Positions 43,210-52,505 of a stretch of 64,000 bases of DNA are shown one piece after another. The notes beneath the pieces are model-generated. The model saw only the letters and a list, made by a program, of their open reading frames with translations, was not told where the DNA came from and did no database searches. Location of the stretch: positions 1-64,000 of the forward strand of contig JADLBU010000083.1 in the NCBI GenBank assembly GCA_020847535.1, in the 5' to 3' direction. This DNA is from Phycisphaerales bacterium (GTDB lineage Bacteria; Planctomycetota; Phycisphaerae; Phycisphaerales; UBA1924). A program made the position numbers and the translations under genes. The stretch's first letter is position 1. The number at the start of each line of letters is the position of its first letter.

Positions 43210-44103
43210 TCAGGCTCCGGCGGGGGAGGGAGTCGAGCGCGACTCGGGGCGTTGCTCCTCACCGCCCGGGCCCTGCGAATCAGCGCCGGCGCTGGCGCCC
43301 GCGGAGGCCGAGTACTGCGAGGGGCGTCGGCTGCGGCGCTGGCGCTGATCGCCGCCGGGGGGACCGCCGGCCGAGCCATCGCCGCCATCGGAAGACTTGG
43401 CGGCGGCCTGCTCACCCTGGCGCTGCTGGCGACCCTCAGCGCAGGCGAGGCAGAGCTCGCGGATGACGACATCGATGGAACGCATGCTGTCGTCGTTGCC
43501 GGGGATGGGGATATCGGCGGCCTCGGGGTCGCCGTCGGTGTCGATGAGGCAGATGGTGGGGATGCCGAGCTTGTGGGCTTCCTGGAGAGCCGTCACCTCG
43601 TGGCGGACGTCGATGACGACGAGCGCGCCCGGGAGCTTCTCCATGTTGCGGATGCCATCGAGGTTGCGCTTGATCTTCTTCATCTCGCGGCGGAGCTGGG
43701 ACTCCATCTTCTTGGAGTAGCTGGAGAAGTTGTTCTCGGCCTCGATGCCTTCGAGCTCGATCATGCGCTTGAGGCGGGAGCGGATGGTGCGGAAGTTGGT
43801 GAGGGTGCCGCCCAGCCAGCGCTCGGTGACCCAGTGCATCTTGACATCGGGGATGCGGGTTTCGAGGACGCTCTTGGCCTGGCGCTTGGTGCCGACGAAG
43901 CAGATGTCCTTGCCATCGCCGACGGTCTTGGCGATGTACTTCTTGGCGAGCAGGAGGCCCTTGATGGTCTCCTTGATGTCGATGATGTGGATCCCGTTGC
44001 GCTTCCCGTAGATGTACGGGGCCATCTTGGGATTCCAGCCGCTGGAGCGCTGACCGAAGTGAATTCCGGCTTCGATCAGATCCTGAACAAGTGTGTTGGC
44101 CAT
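43210..44103 (-). CDS. rpsB: 30S ribosomal protein S2 with C-terminal extension
   Basis: 297 residues. MANTLVQDLIEAGIHFGQRSSGWNPKMAPYI and LPGALVVIDVRHEVTALQEAHKLGIP plus DSMRSIDVVIRELCLA are classic S2. The last 60 or so residues are a low-complexity Gly/Ser/Arg/Gln-rich tail, longer than in most bacteria. GAGGA lies seven bases before the ATG. A -10-like TATAGT is seen on the minus strand at 44308-44303, about 200 bases upstream, but no good -35 accompanies it. Confidence 0.96.
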   Translation of the reverse strand: MANTLVQDLIEAGIHFGQRSSGWNPKMAPYIYGKRNGIHIIDIKETIKGLLLAKKYIAKTVGDGKDICFVGTKRQAKSVLETRIPDVKMHWVTERWLGGTLTNFRTIRSRLKRMIELEGIEAENNFSSYSKKMESQLRREMKKIKRNLDGIRNMEKLPGALVVIDVRHEVTALQEAHKLGIPTICLIDTDGDPEAADIPIPGNDDSMRSIDVVIRELCLACAEGRQQRQGEQAAAKSSDGGDGSAGGPPGGDQRQRRSRRPSQYSASAGASAGADSQGPGGEEQRPESRSTPSPAGA

Positions 44104-44812
44104 GACAAGGTCCTCGGGCAGCGACACCGGCGGCATAGGGTCGGAGGCCGTCGATCCGGGGAGGATCGCACGGTTCAATCCCGCACAAAGGGCGCTTCAG
44201 GGGGTGCAAGGGCCGGGTTCCGGCGGCTTGCGGTGATGTTGTTGAGCCTGCCCGCACCTTGCGAGCCCACCCGCACCCGGACCGACCGCCGGATGTCAGG
44301 AGACTATAGACGTGGGCTACGTGAGATTCCCCGTTGGGGAGGGCTGATCGACATGTGAGTGGCATGTATGGGACAAGATGTTTGGATGATGTTTGGAATT
44401 GACGATCGATGAATCGGTCAAGGAGAACTCTAATCGGGCACTTGAGGAGGCGGGGATGTCCAACGGCGGATCGGTTCGCGAAAACCGGCACCGCCGCATC
44501 GGCTTGGTTGCGGCGGAGTGTGGTCGATTCCATCGAGGGAGCATTCGTGCTCTCAGCGATCCGGCAGTTGATCCAGATTGTGGTTCGCAAACGTTGAAGA
44601 AGGTTGAGAGAGCGAAGGCCCCTGCGCCTCGCAGAGCCTTGGCACCTCCCCTGCGGTACCGGGGGAGGGAGGGTGAGCTCCTCAGAAATCTTGCTCATGG
44701 TCAGCAAGGTTCGAGCGGGGAGCGGCAAGTCTGTGCGTGCCGGTAACACCGGCGTCAAGACAACAACGAAGTGGAAAGAACCGCACCAGTCACCTCATAA
44801 CGGAGAACTGCC
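44104..44812. other. Intergenic region between rpsB and the dockerin-type gene
   Basis: About 700 bases between divergent genes with no convincing coding frame. It should hold promoters in both directions; only the weak TATAGT (minus, near 44305) was noticed. A family D hairpin lies at 44622-44668. Confidence 0.5.
44617..44668. repeat. Hairpin repeat family D, copy 2
   Basis: GAAGGCCCCTGCGCC, then CCTCCCC and GGGGGAGG arms (44645-44668) around TGCGGTACC. Same order and spacing as at 29.03 kb. Confidence 0.75.
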
Positions 44813-46336
44813 ATGATCGCCTCACGAAACACGTTTGCCTGCCTCTTGCTTGCATCGCTCGCGGGAACCGCCAGCGCCCAGAGCACCAGCGAGTACGTCA
44901 GCGGCTTCCTGCACGGGGCATTGGGAGAAGCGCTCTTCGCGCCCGTCGAGGGTCGCCGGCTTCCGGTCAAGAACCTCGGCAGCAGCGGCCAGGATGGCGT
45001 CGAGATCAGGATGAGCTCAGCGCAGGGCGGCGGGGTTGTGATCGACGCACCCGACCTCAAGAAGAAGCCCGGCTCTGAGATCAAGATCAAGTTCCGCGGC
45101 TGGGATGGGATGATCTACGGCAACCACCGGATGATCGGCAACGGTGACGGTTCCGGCATGACGCTGTATGACTACTCGGAGTCCGGAGCGACCGGGATCA
45201 GGATCACCACGTACAACGAGCTTGGTGAAGTGATCTCGGATGAGAACTTCCCGGGGCCGATCGTCGGGAAGGAATGGGTGCCTGATTTCTACTGCGCGGA
45301 TGGCAGCACCCCGATTCCGTGGGGCCGGTGGGTGACCCTGTGCAACACCTGCGAGCCCGTGTGGGTCTGGGGGTGGACGTGCTCCGGTACCGGGGATGAG
45401 TTCTCGAACAACTACTTGGGACGGACGATGGTGACCCCGACCTACCCCGTCGGCACGCCTCATCCGGGCGGGTTCGACTCGACGATGATCACGGCCCGCG
45501 GGATGTCCGACTTTGCGATCGAGGACACGCACATCGGGACCTTTGGTGTTTCGAGCTGGGGCCTCGGGGATGGCCGGCCGGTTGAGGAATGCGAGAACCC
45601 CGGGGATTGCAGCGATCGCGCCCTGATCGTGAACAACCTGGGCAGCAGCGGGCAGGATGGGGTGGCGATCGATGTGGGGCCGAAAGCCGGTCACACGAGC
45701 ATCGATGCCAGCCGCGGCGGGTGGGATCTCCAGCAGGCGACCAAGTTCTATGACGAGGATGGCACGGTGATTCTCACCGTGCGGCACGGGATCAGCCCGA
45801 CGGGTGAGCCGGCGATGAGCGCGGATTTTTCTGGGCTGGGCATCGAAGGCTATGTCGTAACCTACTACGACGAGGGCGATGTGCCGCTGGGCAATGAGTA
45901 CAAGATCAACTACGACACCTCGATCGGCACGGTCCTGTGCGGGCCTGGGTATCGGGAACGCTGGGAGCAGGGCGCCAACGGCCTGTGGTACTTCGCCGGC
46001 TGCGACTTGATCGGGGACATCGTGATCCCTGGGCATGGGAAGATCGGTCCGGTCGCGTACATGACGCTGGAGCCGGTCGGGGCCGAGTACCACCGCGTCC
46101 GCCGGGCCGAGATCACGGGATCGGACGAAGCGGGTCCGATCGTGGTGACGGATGTCTCGGTGGTCGAGGCGTGCGGAGCCGACTTTGACCACACGGGCTT
46201 CGTTGACACCGACGATTACGATGCCTTCGTGCTTGCCTTCGAGGCGGGCACCGAGGATGCGGACTTCGACGGCAGCGGGTTCGTCGATACGGATGACTTC
46301 GATGCGTTCGTGCAGGCGTTCGAGGCTGGGTGCTGA
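44813..46336 (+). CDS. Secreted protein with C-terminal GC-type dockerin-like repeats
   Basis: 507 residues. Signal peptide MIASRNTFACLLLASLAGTASA. The middle carries a duplicated module whose start NLGSSGQDGV occurs near residue 54 and again near 274. The last 52 residues have two Asp-rich calcium loops, DFDHTGFVDTDDYDAFVLAF and DFDGSGFVDTDDFDAFVQAF, then end in GC. This matches the 'GC-type dockerin' tail of planctomycete secreted proteins, thought to anchor or assemble proteins at the surface. The function of the modules is unknown. Confidence 0.85.
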   Translation: MIASRNTFACLLLASLAGTASAQSTSEYVSGFLHGALGEALFAPVEGRRLPVKNLGSSGQDGVEIRMSSAQGGGVVIDAPDLKKKPGSEIKIKFRGWDGMIYGNHRMIGNGDGSGMTLYDYSESGATGIRITTYNELGEVISDENFPGPIVGKEWVPDFYCADGSTPIPWGRWVTLCNTCEPVWVWGWTCSGTGDEFSNNYLGRTMVTPTYPVGTPHPGGFDSTMITARGMSDFAIEDTHIGTFGVSSWGLGDGRPVEECENPGDCSDRALIVNNLGSSGQDGVAIDVGPKAGHTSIDASRGGWDLQQATKFYDEDGTVILTVRHGISPTGEPAMSADFSGLGIEGYVVTYYDEGDVPLGNEYKINYDTSIGTVLCGPGYRERWEQGANGLWYFAGCDLIGDIVIPGHGKIGPVAYMTLEPVGAEYHRVRRAEITGSDEAGPIVVTDVSVVEACGADFDHTGFVDTDDYDAFVLAFEAGTEDADFDGSGFVDTDDFDAFVQAFEAGC

Positions 46337-46339
46337 GAA

Positions 46340-46376
46340 GAAGGAGGCATCAGGCACTGGGCATCAGGCATCAGTG
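46340..46376. repeat. Dispersed repeat family E, copy 5
   Basis: GGAGGCATCAGGCACTGGGC then ATCAGGCATCAG, right after the dockerin-type gene stop. Confidence 0.7.
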
Positions 46377-46382
46377 AGGATC

Positions 46383-46414
46383 AGAAGGGCCCGGCCGGAT
46401 GGCTGGGCCCTTCT
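46383..46414 (+). terminator. Terminator-like hairpin after the dockerin-type gene
   Basis: Perfect ten-bp stem AGAAGGGCCC / GGGCCCTTCT with a 12-base loop, followed by CCTTGGTT. There is no true T-run, so the call rests on the strong stem and position. Confidence 0.65.
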
Positions 46415-46482
46415 CCTTGGTTCATCATGTGTAGGCGATGGGGTGCGGATGAGTGTGTGCGAGAATGTGGTATTCTCGGCGC

Positions 46483-46740
46483 ATGACGGGTCGCCGACTA
46501 TTGGGCTTGTCCTTTGTGATCCTCGGCTTGGTTGGAGTGGGGATCGGTCTGACGACGGCGATCGGGGAGCTGGGCGGGCTTTACAAGAGCGCGTTGGAAC
46601 ACCCGCTTGATGAGCCCAAGGGTGGGGATGAGAAGGAAGTTCCGGGGCGGATGCTGCGGTCGACGCTGACGGGCGGGATTGGCGCGGTGATCTTCGGGAT
46701 TGGGATTCGGATGGCGCGTCCGAAGAGAAGAAGGCGATGA
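46483..46740 (+). CDS. Small membrane protein of unknown function
   Basis: 85 residues with two hydrophobic stretches (LLGLSFVILGLVGVGIGLTT and LTGGIGAVIFGIGI) joined by a polar loop, and a basic end PKRRRR. I do not recognise the family. A -10-like TATTCT at 46471-46476 lies seven bases before the ATG, so the transcript may be leaderless. Confidence 0.6.
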   Translation: MTGRRLLGLSFVILGLVGVGIGLTTAIGELGGLYKSALEHPLDEPKGGDEKEVPGRMLRSTLTGGIGAVIFGIGIRMARPKRRRR

Positions 46741-46774
46741 AGAAGAAGGCATCGAGGCGGGAGGCATCGAGGCA

Positions 46775-48235
46775 TCAAGTGGGGCGTTTGAAGGCGGCGA
46801 ACTCGGTGATGGTGGGCGCGGCGAGCGATTGTGTGATGCGGAGGCGGAGCTTGGTGGTGGTGATTGGATCGGTACGGAGGATGCGGCGGGGGCCGATGGT
46901 GGTTCCCTTGGTCAGTTCCTTCCAGGCAGCGCCATCCCAGTAATCGATCGCGAATGCTTCGACGCGCTGGCCGAGGGCGATTGCTTCCTTGAGGCGGATG
47001 ACATCGAGTGTGATGGGGGTGTCGAGTTCGGCGAGCAGTTCGCCGGTGGTGGTTGCATCGTCGGTGGCCCAGTAGGACGCGGGGTCGGCATCGACGGCGA
47101 GCGCCGGGCCGAAGGCGGCGGGAGCGTTGCCGCGGATGTTGGTGGATGAGCACTTGGCAGCGTGGAGAAGATCGCGCGCGAACGTGGCATCGAGGATCCT
47201 CTTCATGCCGCGGAGGGAGGCGGCATCGTTCTCGTGGATAAGGCCTCGGGGGTCGGGCGGGACGTTGAGGAGGAGGTTGGCGCCGCGGCCGATGGATTTG
47301 TAGTAGAGCTCGACGAGCTGCTCGGGAGATTTGACCTTGTCGTTCTCCTTCTCGTGCCAGAACCAGCCGGGGCGGATGGAGACATCGACCTCTACGCCGA
47401 CCCAGTGGGTGCCGTTCTTATCGCCGTGAGCGAGGTGGTCGTGGCTGACGCCGGGGTACATGCCATCGAGGTTGATGGTCTGCCAGCTTGTTTCATCGGA
47501 GTAGCCGGATTCGTTGCCGGCCCATCGGCAGCCGGGGCCGGCATCGCTGAAGATGATGGCATCGGGGTTGAGGCTCAAGATCAGCTTGTTGGTGCCGGGC
47601 CAGTCGTAGTAGGTGGTGCGATCGATGGTGCGGGTTTCGCGAGCGCCGCCGTAGTAGCCATCGCCGCCGTTGGCGCCGTCGAACCAGATTTCAAAGAGGG
47701 GGCCGTAGCTGGCGATCAGCTCTTTCCATTGGTTGCGGTAGTACTCGATGTAGGCGGGACGGGCGTAATCGGCGTGGTTGCGATCCCAGGGTGAGAGGTA
47801 GAGGCCGACGAGGAGGTTTTCATCGCGGGCGGCGGTGATGAACTCGCCGACGACATCGCCCTTGCCGTTCTTGTATGGGGAGTTCTTGACGGAGTGCTCG
47901 GTGTATCGGCTGGGCCAGAGGCAGAAGCCATCGTGGTGCTTGGCGGTCAGGATGAGGGCCTTCATGCCGGCCTGGCGGGCGGTGGTGGCCCACTGGCGAG
48001 CATCGAGGCCGGTGGGGTTGAAGATCCCGGGGGATTCATCGCCGTTGCCCCACTCGCGATCGGTGAAGGTGTTGGTGGTGAAATGGAGGAAGCCGTAGAA
48101 CTCGAGGTCGTGCCAGGCAAGCTGGGCGGGTGAGGGGCAGGCGCCGTGGGGAGTGGGGGGCGCTGGGGGGGCGACCTGGGCGGCGGCGAGCGAGGAGATT
48201 GAGAGGGCGATCGCGGGGAGTGCGGGGCGTGTCAT
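46775..48235 (-). CDS. Secreted GH29 alpha-L-fucosidase with discoidin-like domain
   Basis: 486 residues. Signal peptide MTRPALPAIALSISSLAAA. GH29 hydrolyses alpha-L-fucosides. WHDLEFYGFLHFTTNTFTDREWG and LILTAKHHDGFCLWPSRYT are the family start. The nucleophile is probably the aspartate in FEIWFDGANG. GRGANLLLNVPPDPRG closes the barrel. The last 130 residues (FGPALAVDADPASYWATDD onward) resemble an F5/8 type C carbohydrate-binding domain. It is probably used to degrade algal fucose polymers or glycoproteins. It may pair functionally with the GH20 enzyme. Confidence 0.93.
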   Translation of the reverse strand: MTRPALPAIALSISSLAAAQVAPPAPPTPHGACPSPAQLAWHDLEFYGFLHFTTNTFTDREWGNGDESPGIFNPTGLDARQWATTARQAGMKALILTAKHHDGFCLWPSRYTEHSVKNSPYKNGKGDVVGEFITAARDENLLVGLYLSPWDRNHADYARPAYIEYYRNQWKELIASYGPLFEIWFDGANGGDGYYGGARETRTIDRTTYYDWPGTNKLILSLNPDAIIFSDAGPGCRWAGNESGYSDETSWQTINLDGMYPGVSHDHLAHGDKNGTHWVGVEVDVSIRPGWFWHEKENDKVKSPEQLVELYYKSIGRGANLLLNVPPDPRGLIHENDAASLRGMKRILDATFARDLLHAAKCSSTNIRGNAPAAFGPALAVDADPASYWATDDATTTGELLAELDTPITLDVIRLKEAIALGQRVEAFAIDYWDGAAWKELTKGTTIGPRRILRTDPITTTKLRLRITQSLAAPTITEFAAFKRPT

Positions 48236-48257
48236 GTGGAGCAGCGTACCCGGTTGG

Positions 48258-49181
48258 TCAGGATCGCGGCGGGGTGTAGCTGTTTCCGTTGCGGCGATAT
48301 CCGAACTCGTCGGCGAGCGAATCGGCGAAGGCCTGGAGGTTGGTTCGTCCCTCGCTGAGGGTTCCCAGGAAGCCTCGCTGGTTGATGTGCTCGAAGCGGG
48401 GCTGTTTGGCGGAGTCGAAGCGGATCATCTCGCGGCCGGCGCGGTCCTTGGTTGCGGGGAGCGAGATCTGCCTGGCGGCGGCGAGCTGGCGTATCTTCTC
48501 GTAGTCGTCATCGGCGATCTCCCAGAAGATGAGGATGACGCGTGAGGGATCGCCGCAGTTGTCGAGTGCGAAGTTGATCTCGCGGAGAACGCTGTCGGAG
48601 GTCCACGGGCGGATGACGATGAGGGCTGCTCGGCGCATCTCGGCGATGATGCGGCTCTGCCACTCATCTCCGAGGTACATCCGGGCAGCACCCGGGAGAG
48701 GTGAGGTTTCCGTGGGATCACCGATGGCGATCACGGGGCCGAGGCGGCTGAGTTGCTCGACGAGCTTGTTCTCGACGGTGTAGCCGCCCATTTTCCGCAT
48801 CTGCTTGAGCGCGGGGGAGCGGGCGATGCGCTCGATCTGATCTGCGACCGCGGCGGGCAGGATCGCGTTGTATTTGAGCTGGTCGGTGTGGTCGACCTGG
48901 TCATCGATCTTGAATGAGCGGAGGTACACGACCGGGGGACGGGGATCCTGGGCGGTGAGCTCTTGGACGGTGGGCGCGCCGAGGCGCTTGCCCCACCACA
49001 GAAGGGCGGTGACGGGGATCAGGAGGGGGAGGGCGCAGAGGAAGAGGCCGCCGGTGCCCGCGGTGAGAATGACGATGCAGGCGATGATGAGGATGACGGT
49101 TCCGGCGGTGGTGGCGGCCTTTCCGGCGGCCTTGGAACGCAGGGGCTGGTTGGGGGCGAGTTGCGGTGCGTGCTGAGTCAC
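48258..49181 (-). CDS. Membrane-anchored protein with predicted TIR-like domain (A)
   Basis: 307 residues. Two membrane helices (about 24-43 and 45-63) precede a cytosolic domain beginning PPVVYLRSFKIDD (82-94). Its strand-helix order resembles TIR: first strand VVYLRSF, helix ENKLVEQLSRL, strand GPVIAIGDP, WQSRIIAEMRRAALIVIRP, then SDSVLREINFAL and RVILIFWE. E201 in SVLREI falls where the catalytic glutamate of TIR NADases lies. No named family was recognised; TIR is inference from pattern. The paralogue B follows upstream on the same strand, 23 bases away. Confidence 0.65.
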   Translation of the reverse strand: MTQHAPQLAPNQPLRSKAAGKAATTAGTVILIIACIVILTAGTGGLFLCALPLLIPVTALLWWGKRLGAPTVQELTAQDPRPPVVYLRSFKIDDQVDHTDQLKYNAILPAAVADQIERIARSPALKQMRKMGGYTVENKLVEQLSRLGPVIAIGDPTETSPLPGAARMYLGDEWQSRIIAEMRRAALIVIRPWTSDSVLREINFALDNCGDPSRVILIFWEIADDDYEKIRQLAAARQISLPATKDRAGREMIRFDSAKQPRFEHINQRGFLGTLSEGRTNLQAFADSLADEFGYRRNGNSYTPPRS

Positions 49182-49204
49182 GGGACACCTCCCGAGGGTG
49201 GATG

Positions 49205-50152
49205 TCAGACAGCCGCGGGGGCATTTCGCGCCGGCGCTGCGGGGGAGTAATGTTTTCCATCGCGCTGGTAACCCAGTTCGGCGGCGAGCGAGTCGATGAG
49301 GGCGGGGAGGTCGTAGAGGCCCTTGGTGAGCGCCCGGAGTCCGCTTCTGCGCGGGATCGACTCGAAGCGTGAGTACCGGTTCTGATCGAAGCGGATGAGT
49401 TCCCTGCCTTGGCGATCCTGGATGGGCGGGAGTTGGATGGCGTCGGCGACGCTGGCGCGGAAGCGTTCGTAGTCGGCATCGGAGGTCTGCCAGAAGATGA
49501 GGATGACTCGGCGCGGATCGCAGAGTTCGAGAACGCGATCGAACTCCCAGCGGAGCCCCGCGGAGATGCCTGGGCGGAGGATGACGAGGGCGGCGATCTT
49601 GAGCTCGGCGAGGATGCGTTCCTGCCAGTCATCACCGGCGTACATGCGTGCCGCGCCGAGCTTGACGAGCTTCTCGTTGGGGTTTCCGATGGCGATCACG
49701 GGGCCGAGACGATCGAACTCATCGGCGATGGTGCGTTCGAGGGATGTTCCGAAGCGGCCGATGAAGTCCTTGATTCGTGGAGAGTCGTCGTGCCTGCGTG
49801 CACGGGCGACGGATTCGGGCAGGTATTTGTCGAGTCCGCTACCGGAGCTCTCATCGGCGATGTCATCCAGAGCGAAGGAGCGGAGGTAGAGGATGGGTGG
49901 TCGGGGATCCTCGGCTTTGAGATCGTCCACTGATTTGGGATTGATGCGCAGGGCAAAGAGATGGATGAACCCGAAAGCGAAAAAGAATGGGAGGCAGAGG
50001 AGGTAGTACCAGCCGGCGGGCGCGATGAAGAAGACGGCAAAACCGCAGAGGTTCAGGAGGATGCTGAACGCGTAGAGGGCACGGCCGAGGGGCCTTGAGC
50101 GGAACTGCCCGCCGTGAGATGGCGTTGGGGGCGTGCGTGCAGGATTGCCCAC
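49205..50152 (-). CDS. Membrane-anchored protein with predicted TIR-like domain (B)
   Basis: 315 residues, GTG start. Two membrane helices (about 24-45 and 48-68), then EDPRPPILYLRSFALDDIAD, LGPVIAIGNPNEKLVKLGAA, WQERILAELKIAALVILRPG and LRWEFDRVLELC. It aligns along its whole length with paralogue A, including the end (GLYDLPALIDSLAAELGYQRDG). The glutamate E203 in LRWEF matches E201 of A. The two genes are adjacent and co-oriented, B first, so they are probably co-transcribed and may work as a pair. Confidence 0.65.
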   Translation of the reverse strand: MGNPARTPPTPSHGGQFRSRPLGRALYAFSILLNLCGFAVFFIAPAGWYYLLCLPFFFAFGFIHLFALRINPKSVDDLKAEDPRPPILYLRSFALDDIADESSGSGLDKYLPESVARARRHDDSPRIKDFIGRFGTSLERTIADEFDRLGPVIAIGNPNEKLVKLGAARMYAGDDWQERILAELKIAALVILRPGISAGLRWEFDRVLELCDPRRVILIFWQTSDADYERFRASVADAIQLPPIQDRQGRELIRFDQNRYSRFESIPRRSGLRALTKGLYDLPALIDSLAAELGYQRDGKHYSPAAPARNAPAAV

Positions 50153-50253
50153 GATTTCACTCCGAGGGGTACGCGACGGCGATCAGTCTACCACGGTGCG
50201 CGAGCGGGTCGGTTGCGTGTGGATGACGGCTGCGGGGCGTACCCTGTTGGAGC

Positions 50254-52428
50254 ATGACTGGAGCGATCGATCGTGATGGACTATCGGGCACGCAACCGCC
50301 CTTGGTCTCGGTGGTGGTGGTCTCGGGGCGGATGCACGATGGCAACACCGTGCTTATCGAGAGTCTGCGCAGGCAGACGATGCCGCGGTGGGAGGTGATT
50401 GATGCGGGCGGAGTTGCGGGAATTGCGGATGTGATCAAGCGGGTTCGCGGGGAGTTCGTGCTTGTTGCATCGGGCGCGGCCGCGCTTGATCCGACGTTCC
50501 TGGAGAAGTGTTTCTGGTTCCTGGGGACGCATCCGCGGTATGCGTTTGTGAATGCGCATGAGCGGCGGCGGGTGGGGGATGAGTCGCTCTCGACGTACTC
50601 GACGGGTTTCTATGACAAGGATGCGGTGGTCCGCAGCGGTGAGATCGGGCTGCATGTGGTGATGCGGAAGTATGCGTTGTTGGAGTTGGGCGGGTTTGAT
50701 CGGGGGCTTGATCCGAGCGCGGCGATCTGGGATTTCTGGCTGCGGGCGGCGGAGGCGGGTCACTGGGGGTCGACGATCCCGGAGGTATTGATCGAGCGGC
50801 CGGTGGGGGTGGAGCATGGTGATCCCGATGCTCGCGTGCTTGCCGCGCATGGGGCGGTGGCGCGGGGGAAGTTCGCGAGGCTGTTTGCGGGCCATGTGCC
50901 GGCGATCGAGCCGCGGTGGCCGCGGGCGTACGAGTCGGTGCGCGCCGAGGCGCCGGGGACGTGGCGGATGGGAAGGCGTGTCTCGCACGAGCGGTACATC
51001 GCGGATGGGAAGGGAAAGCCAGCGGAGCGGAGGCGGCTGCTCCTGATCGCTCCGTGGCTGCGGATGGGGGGAGCGGACAAGTTCAACCTGGATCTGTGCC
51101 GGCGGCTGCGTGAACGCGGCTGGGAGCTGACGATTGCGTGCACAGCGCCGTCGGGCGATGAATGGCTGGGGATGTTCCGTGAGCACACGCGGGACATCTT
51201 CCTGCCGCATAAGTTCCTGCACTGGGCGGATTACCCGATTCTGCTGCGATCGCTGATCGAGACGCGAGAGCCGGATGTGGTGCTCATCAGCAACAGCGAG
51301 CTGGCGTACCACCTGGTTCCGTACTTCCGGGCGTACTGCCCGGAGCCGGTGTACGTGGACTATGTGCATATGGAGGAGGAATCCTGGAAGTCGGGAGGGC
51401 ATGCGCGGCACAGCGTGGGGATGCATGACCAACTGGACCTGACGATGGTGACCAGCGAGCACCTGAGGAAATGGATGGAGTCGCGTGGGGCGGGGGCTGG
51501 GGTGGGGTGGGGGCGGATCGATGTGTGCCCGATCGGGGTCGATCATCGGCGCTGGCGAGCGGATGAGCGGATGCGGCGACGTGTGCGGGGTGAGCTGGGG
51601 ATTTCAGACCAGATGCCGGTCATCCTGCACGCGGGGCGGATCTGCGAGCAGAAGCAGCCGGGGGTGTTGGGGAGGGCGCTGCAGATTCTCAAGCAGCGCG
51701 GTGTGGAATACACCGCGCTGATCGCCGGTGATGGGGATGACCGAGGGTGGGTGGAGAAGTTCATCGCCGAGCATGGGCTGGGTTCGCAGGTGCGGATGCT
51801 GGGGGAGCGGACTCCGGAGCAGATGCGGTGGTTGATGGGAGCCGCGGACATCTTCTTCCTGCCGTCGAAGTGGGAGGGTGTGGCGCTGGTGCTGTACGAG
51901 ACGATGGCGATGGGTGAGTCGGGGGGGGTGTTCGTGGGGGCGGATGTGGGTGGTCAGGGGGAAGTCGCCACGCCGGAGACGGCGGTGCTGCTGGATGTCG
52001 CCGGGATGCCGAATCCGGAGGCGCAGGCGGTGTGGTATGCGGATGCGATCGCGGGGCTCTTGGCGGATCCTCAGAGGCGGCGGCGGATGGGAGAGGCTGC
52101 ACGCCGCCGGATCGCCGAGGGGTTTACAGAAGATCGGATGGTCGAGTTGTTCCTGGGATCGGTCGAGAAGGCCATGCGGTTGCAGCGGGAGGATCCTCGG
52201 CGAGCGTTTTCACCGGGGCTGGCGCAGGAGATGGCAGCGCGGGCGGTGGAGATGGTGAGGCTGGAGTGGCACGCGGGCCAGTTGTGGAAGGAGCGGGATT
52301 ACTGGAAGGCGTCGGGGGCGGGAGGGGGTAGTGGAACTAGTGGGGGTGGGGGCGTGGTGGTTGAATCGGTTGGTCCGCGTCGCGGTGCGGTGGGGCGGTT
52401 GTTGAGGGCGATCCGGCGGGGGCGGTGA
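50254..52428 (+). CDS. Two-domain glycosyltransferase (GT2-like plus GT4)
   Basis: 724 residues. The N-terminal 200 residues look like a GT-A fold (PPLVSVVVVSGRMHDGNTVL, GEFVLVASGAAALDPTFLEK, IWDFWLRAAEAGHW) but lack a clear DxD. Residues about 260-650 form a GT4-type GT-B enzyme: RLLLIAPWLRMGGADKFNLD, VILHAGRICEQKQPGVL, ADIFFLPSKWEGVALVLYE (acidic E...E) and GEVATPETAVLLD. It is likely to extend a surface polysaccharide or protein glycan. It lies upstream of the nonulosonate genes. Confidence 0.85.
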   Translation: MTGAIDRDGLSGTQPPLVSVVVVSGRMHDGNTVLIESLRRQTMPRWEVIDAGGVAGIADVIKRVRGEFVLVASGAAALDPTFLEKCFWFLGTHPRYAFVNAHERRRVGDESLSTYSTGFYDKDAVVRSGEIGLHVVMRKYALLELGGFDRGLDPSAAIWDFWLRAAEAGHWGSTIPEVLIERPVGVEHGDPDARVLAAHGAVARGKFARLFAGHVPAIEPRWPRAYESVRAEAPGTWRMGRRVSHERYIADGKGKPAERRRLLLIAPWLRMGGADKFNLDLCRRLRERGWELTIACTAPSGDEWLGMFREHTRDIFLPHKFLHWADYPILLRSLIETREPDVVLISNSELAYHLVPYFRAYCPEPVYVDYVHMEEESWKSGGHARHSVGMHDQLDLTMVTSEHLRKWMESRGAGAGVGWGRIDVCPIGVDHRRWRADERMRRRVRGELGISDQMPVILHAGRICEQKQPGVLGRALQILKQRGVEYTALIAGDGDDRGWVEKFIAEHGLGSQVRMLGERTPEQMRWLMGAADIFFLPSKWEGVALVLYETMAMGESGGVFVGADVGGQGEVATPETAVLLDVAGMPNPEAQAVWYADAIAGLLADPQRRRRMGEAARRRIAEGFTEDRMVELFLGSVEKAMRLQREDPRRAFSPGLAQEMAARAVEMVRLEWHAGQLWKERDYWKASGAGGGSGTSGGGGVVVESVGPRRGAVGRLLRAIRRGR

Positions 52429-52505
52429 ATGGCGTGTGAAGCACGGGTTGTGCGGTGGTGGGGGTTCGTGCTGCGGGTTGGTGTGTTGTCCTATCCTCCG
52501 GCACC

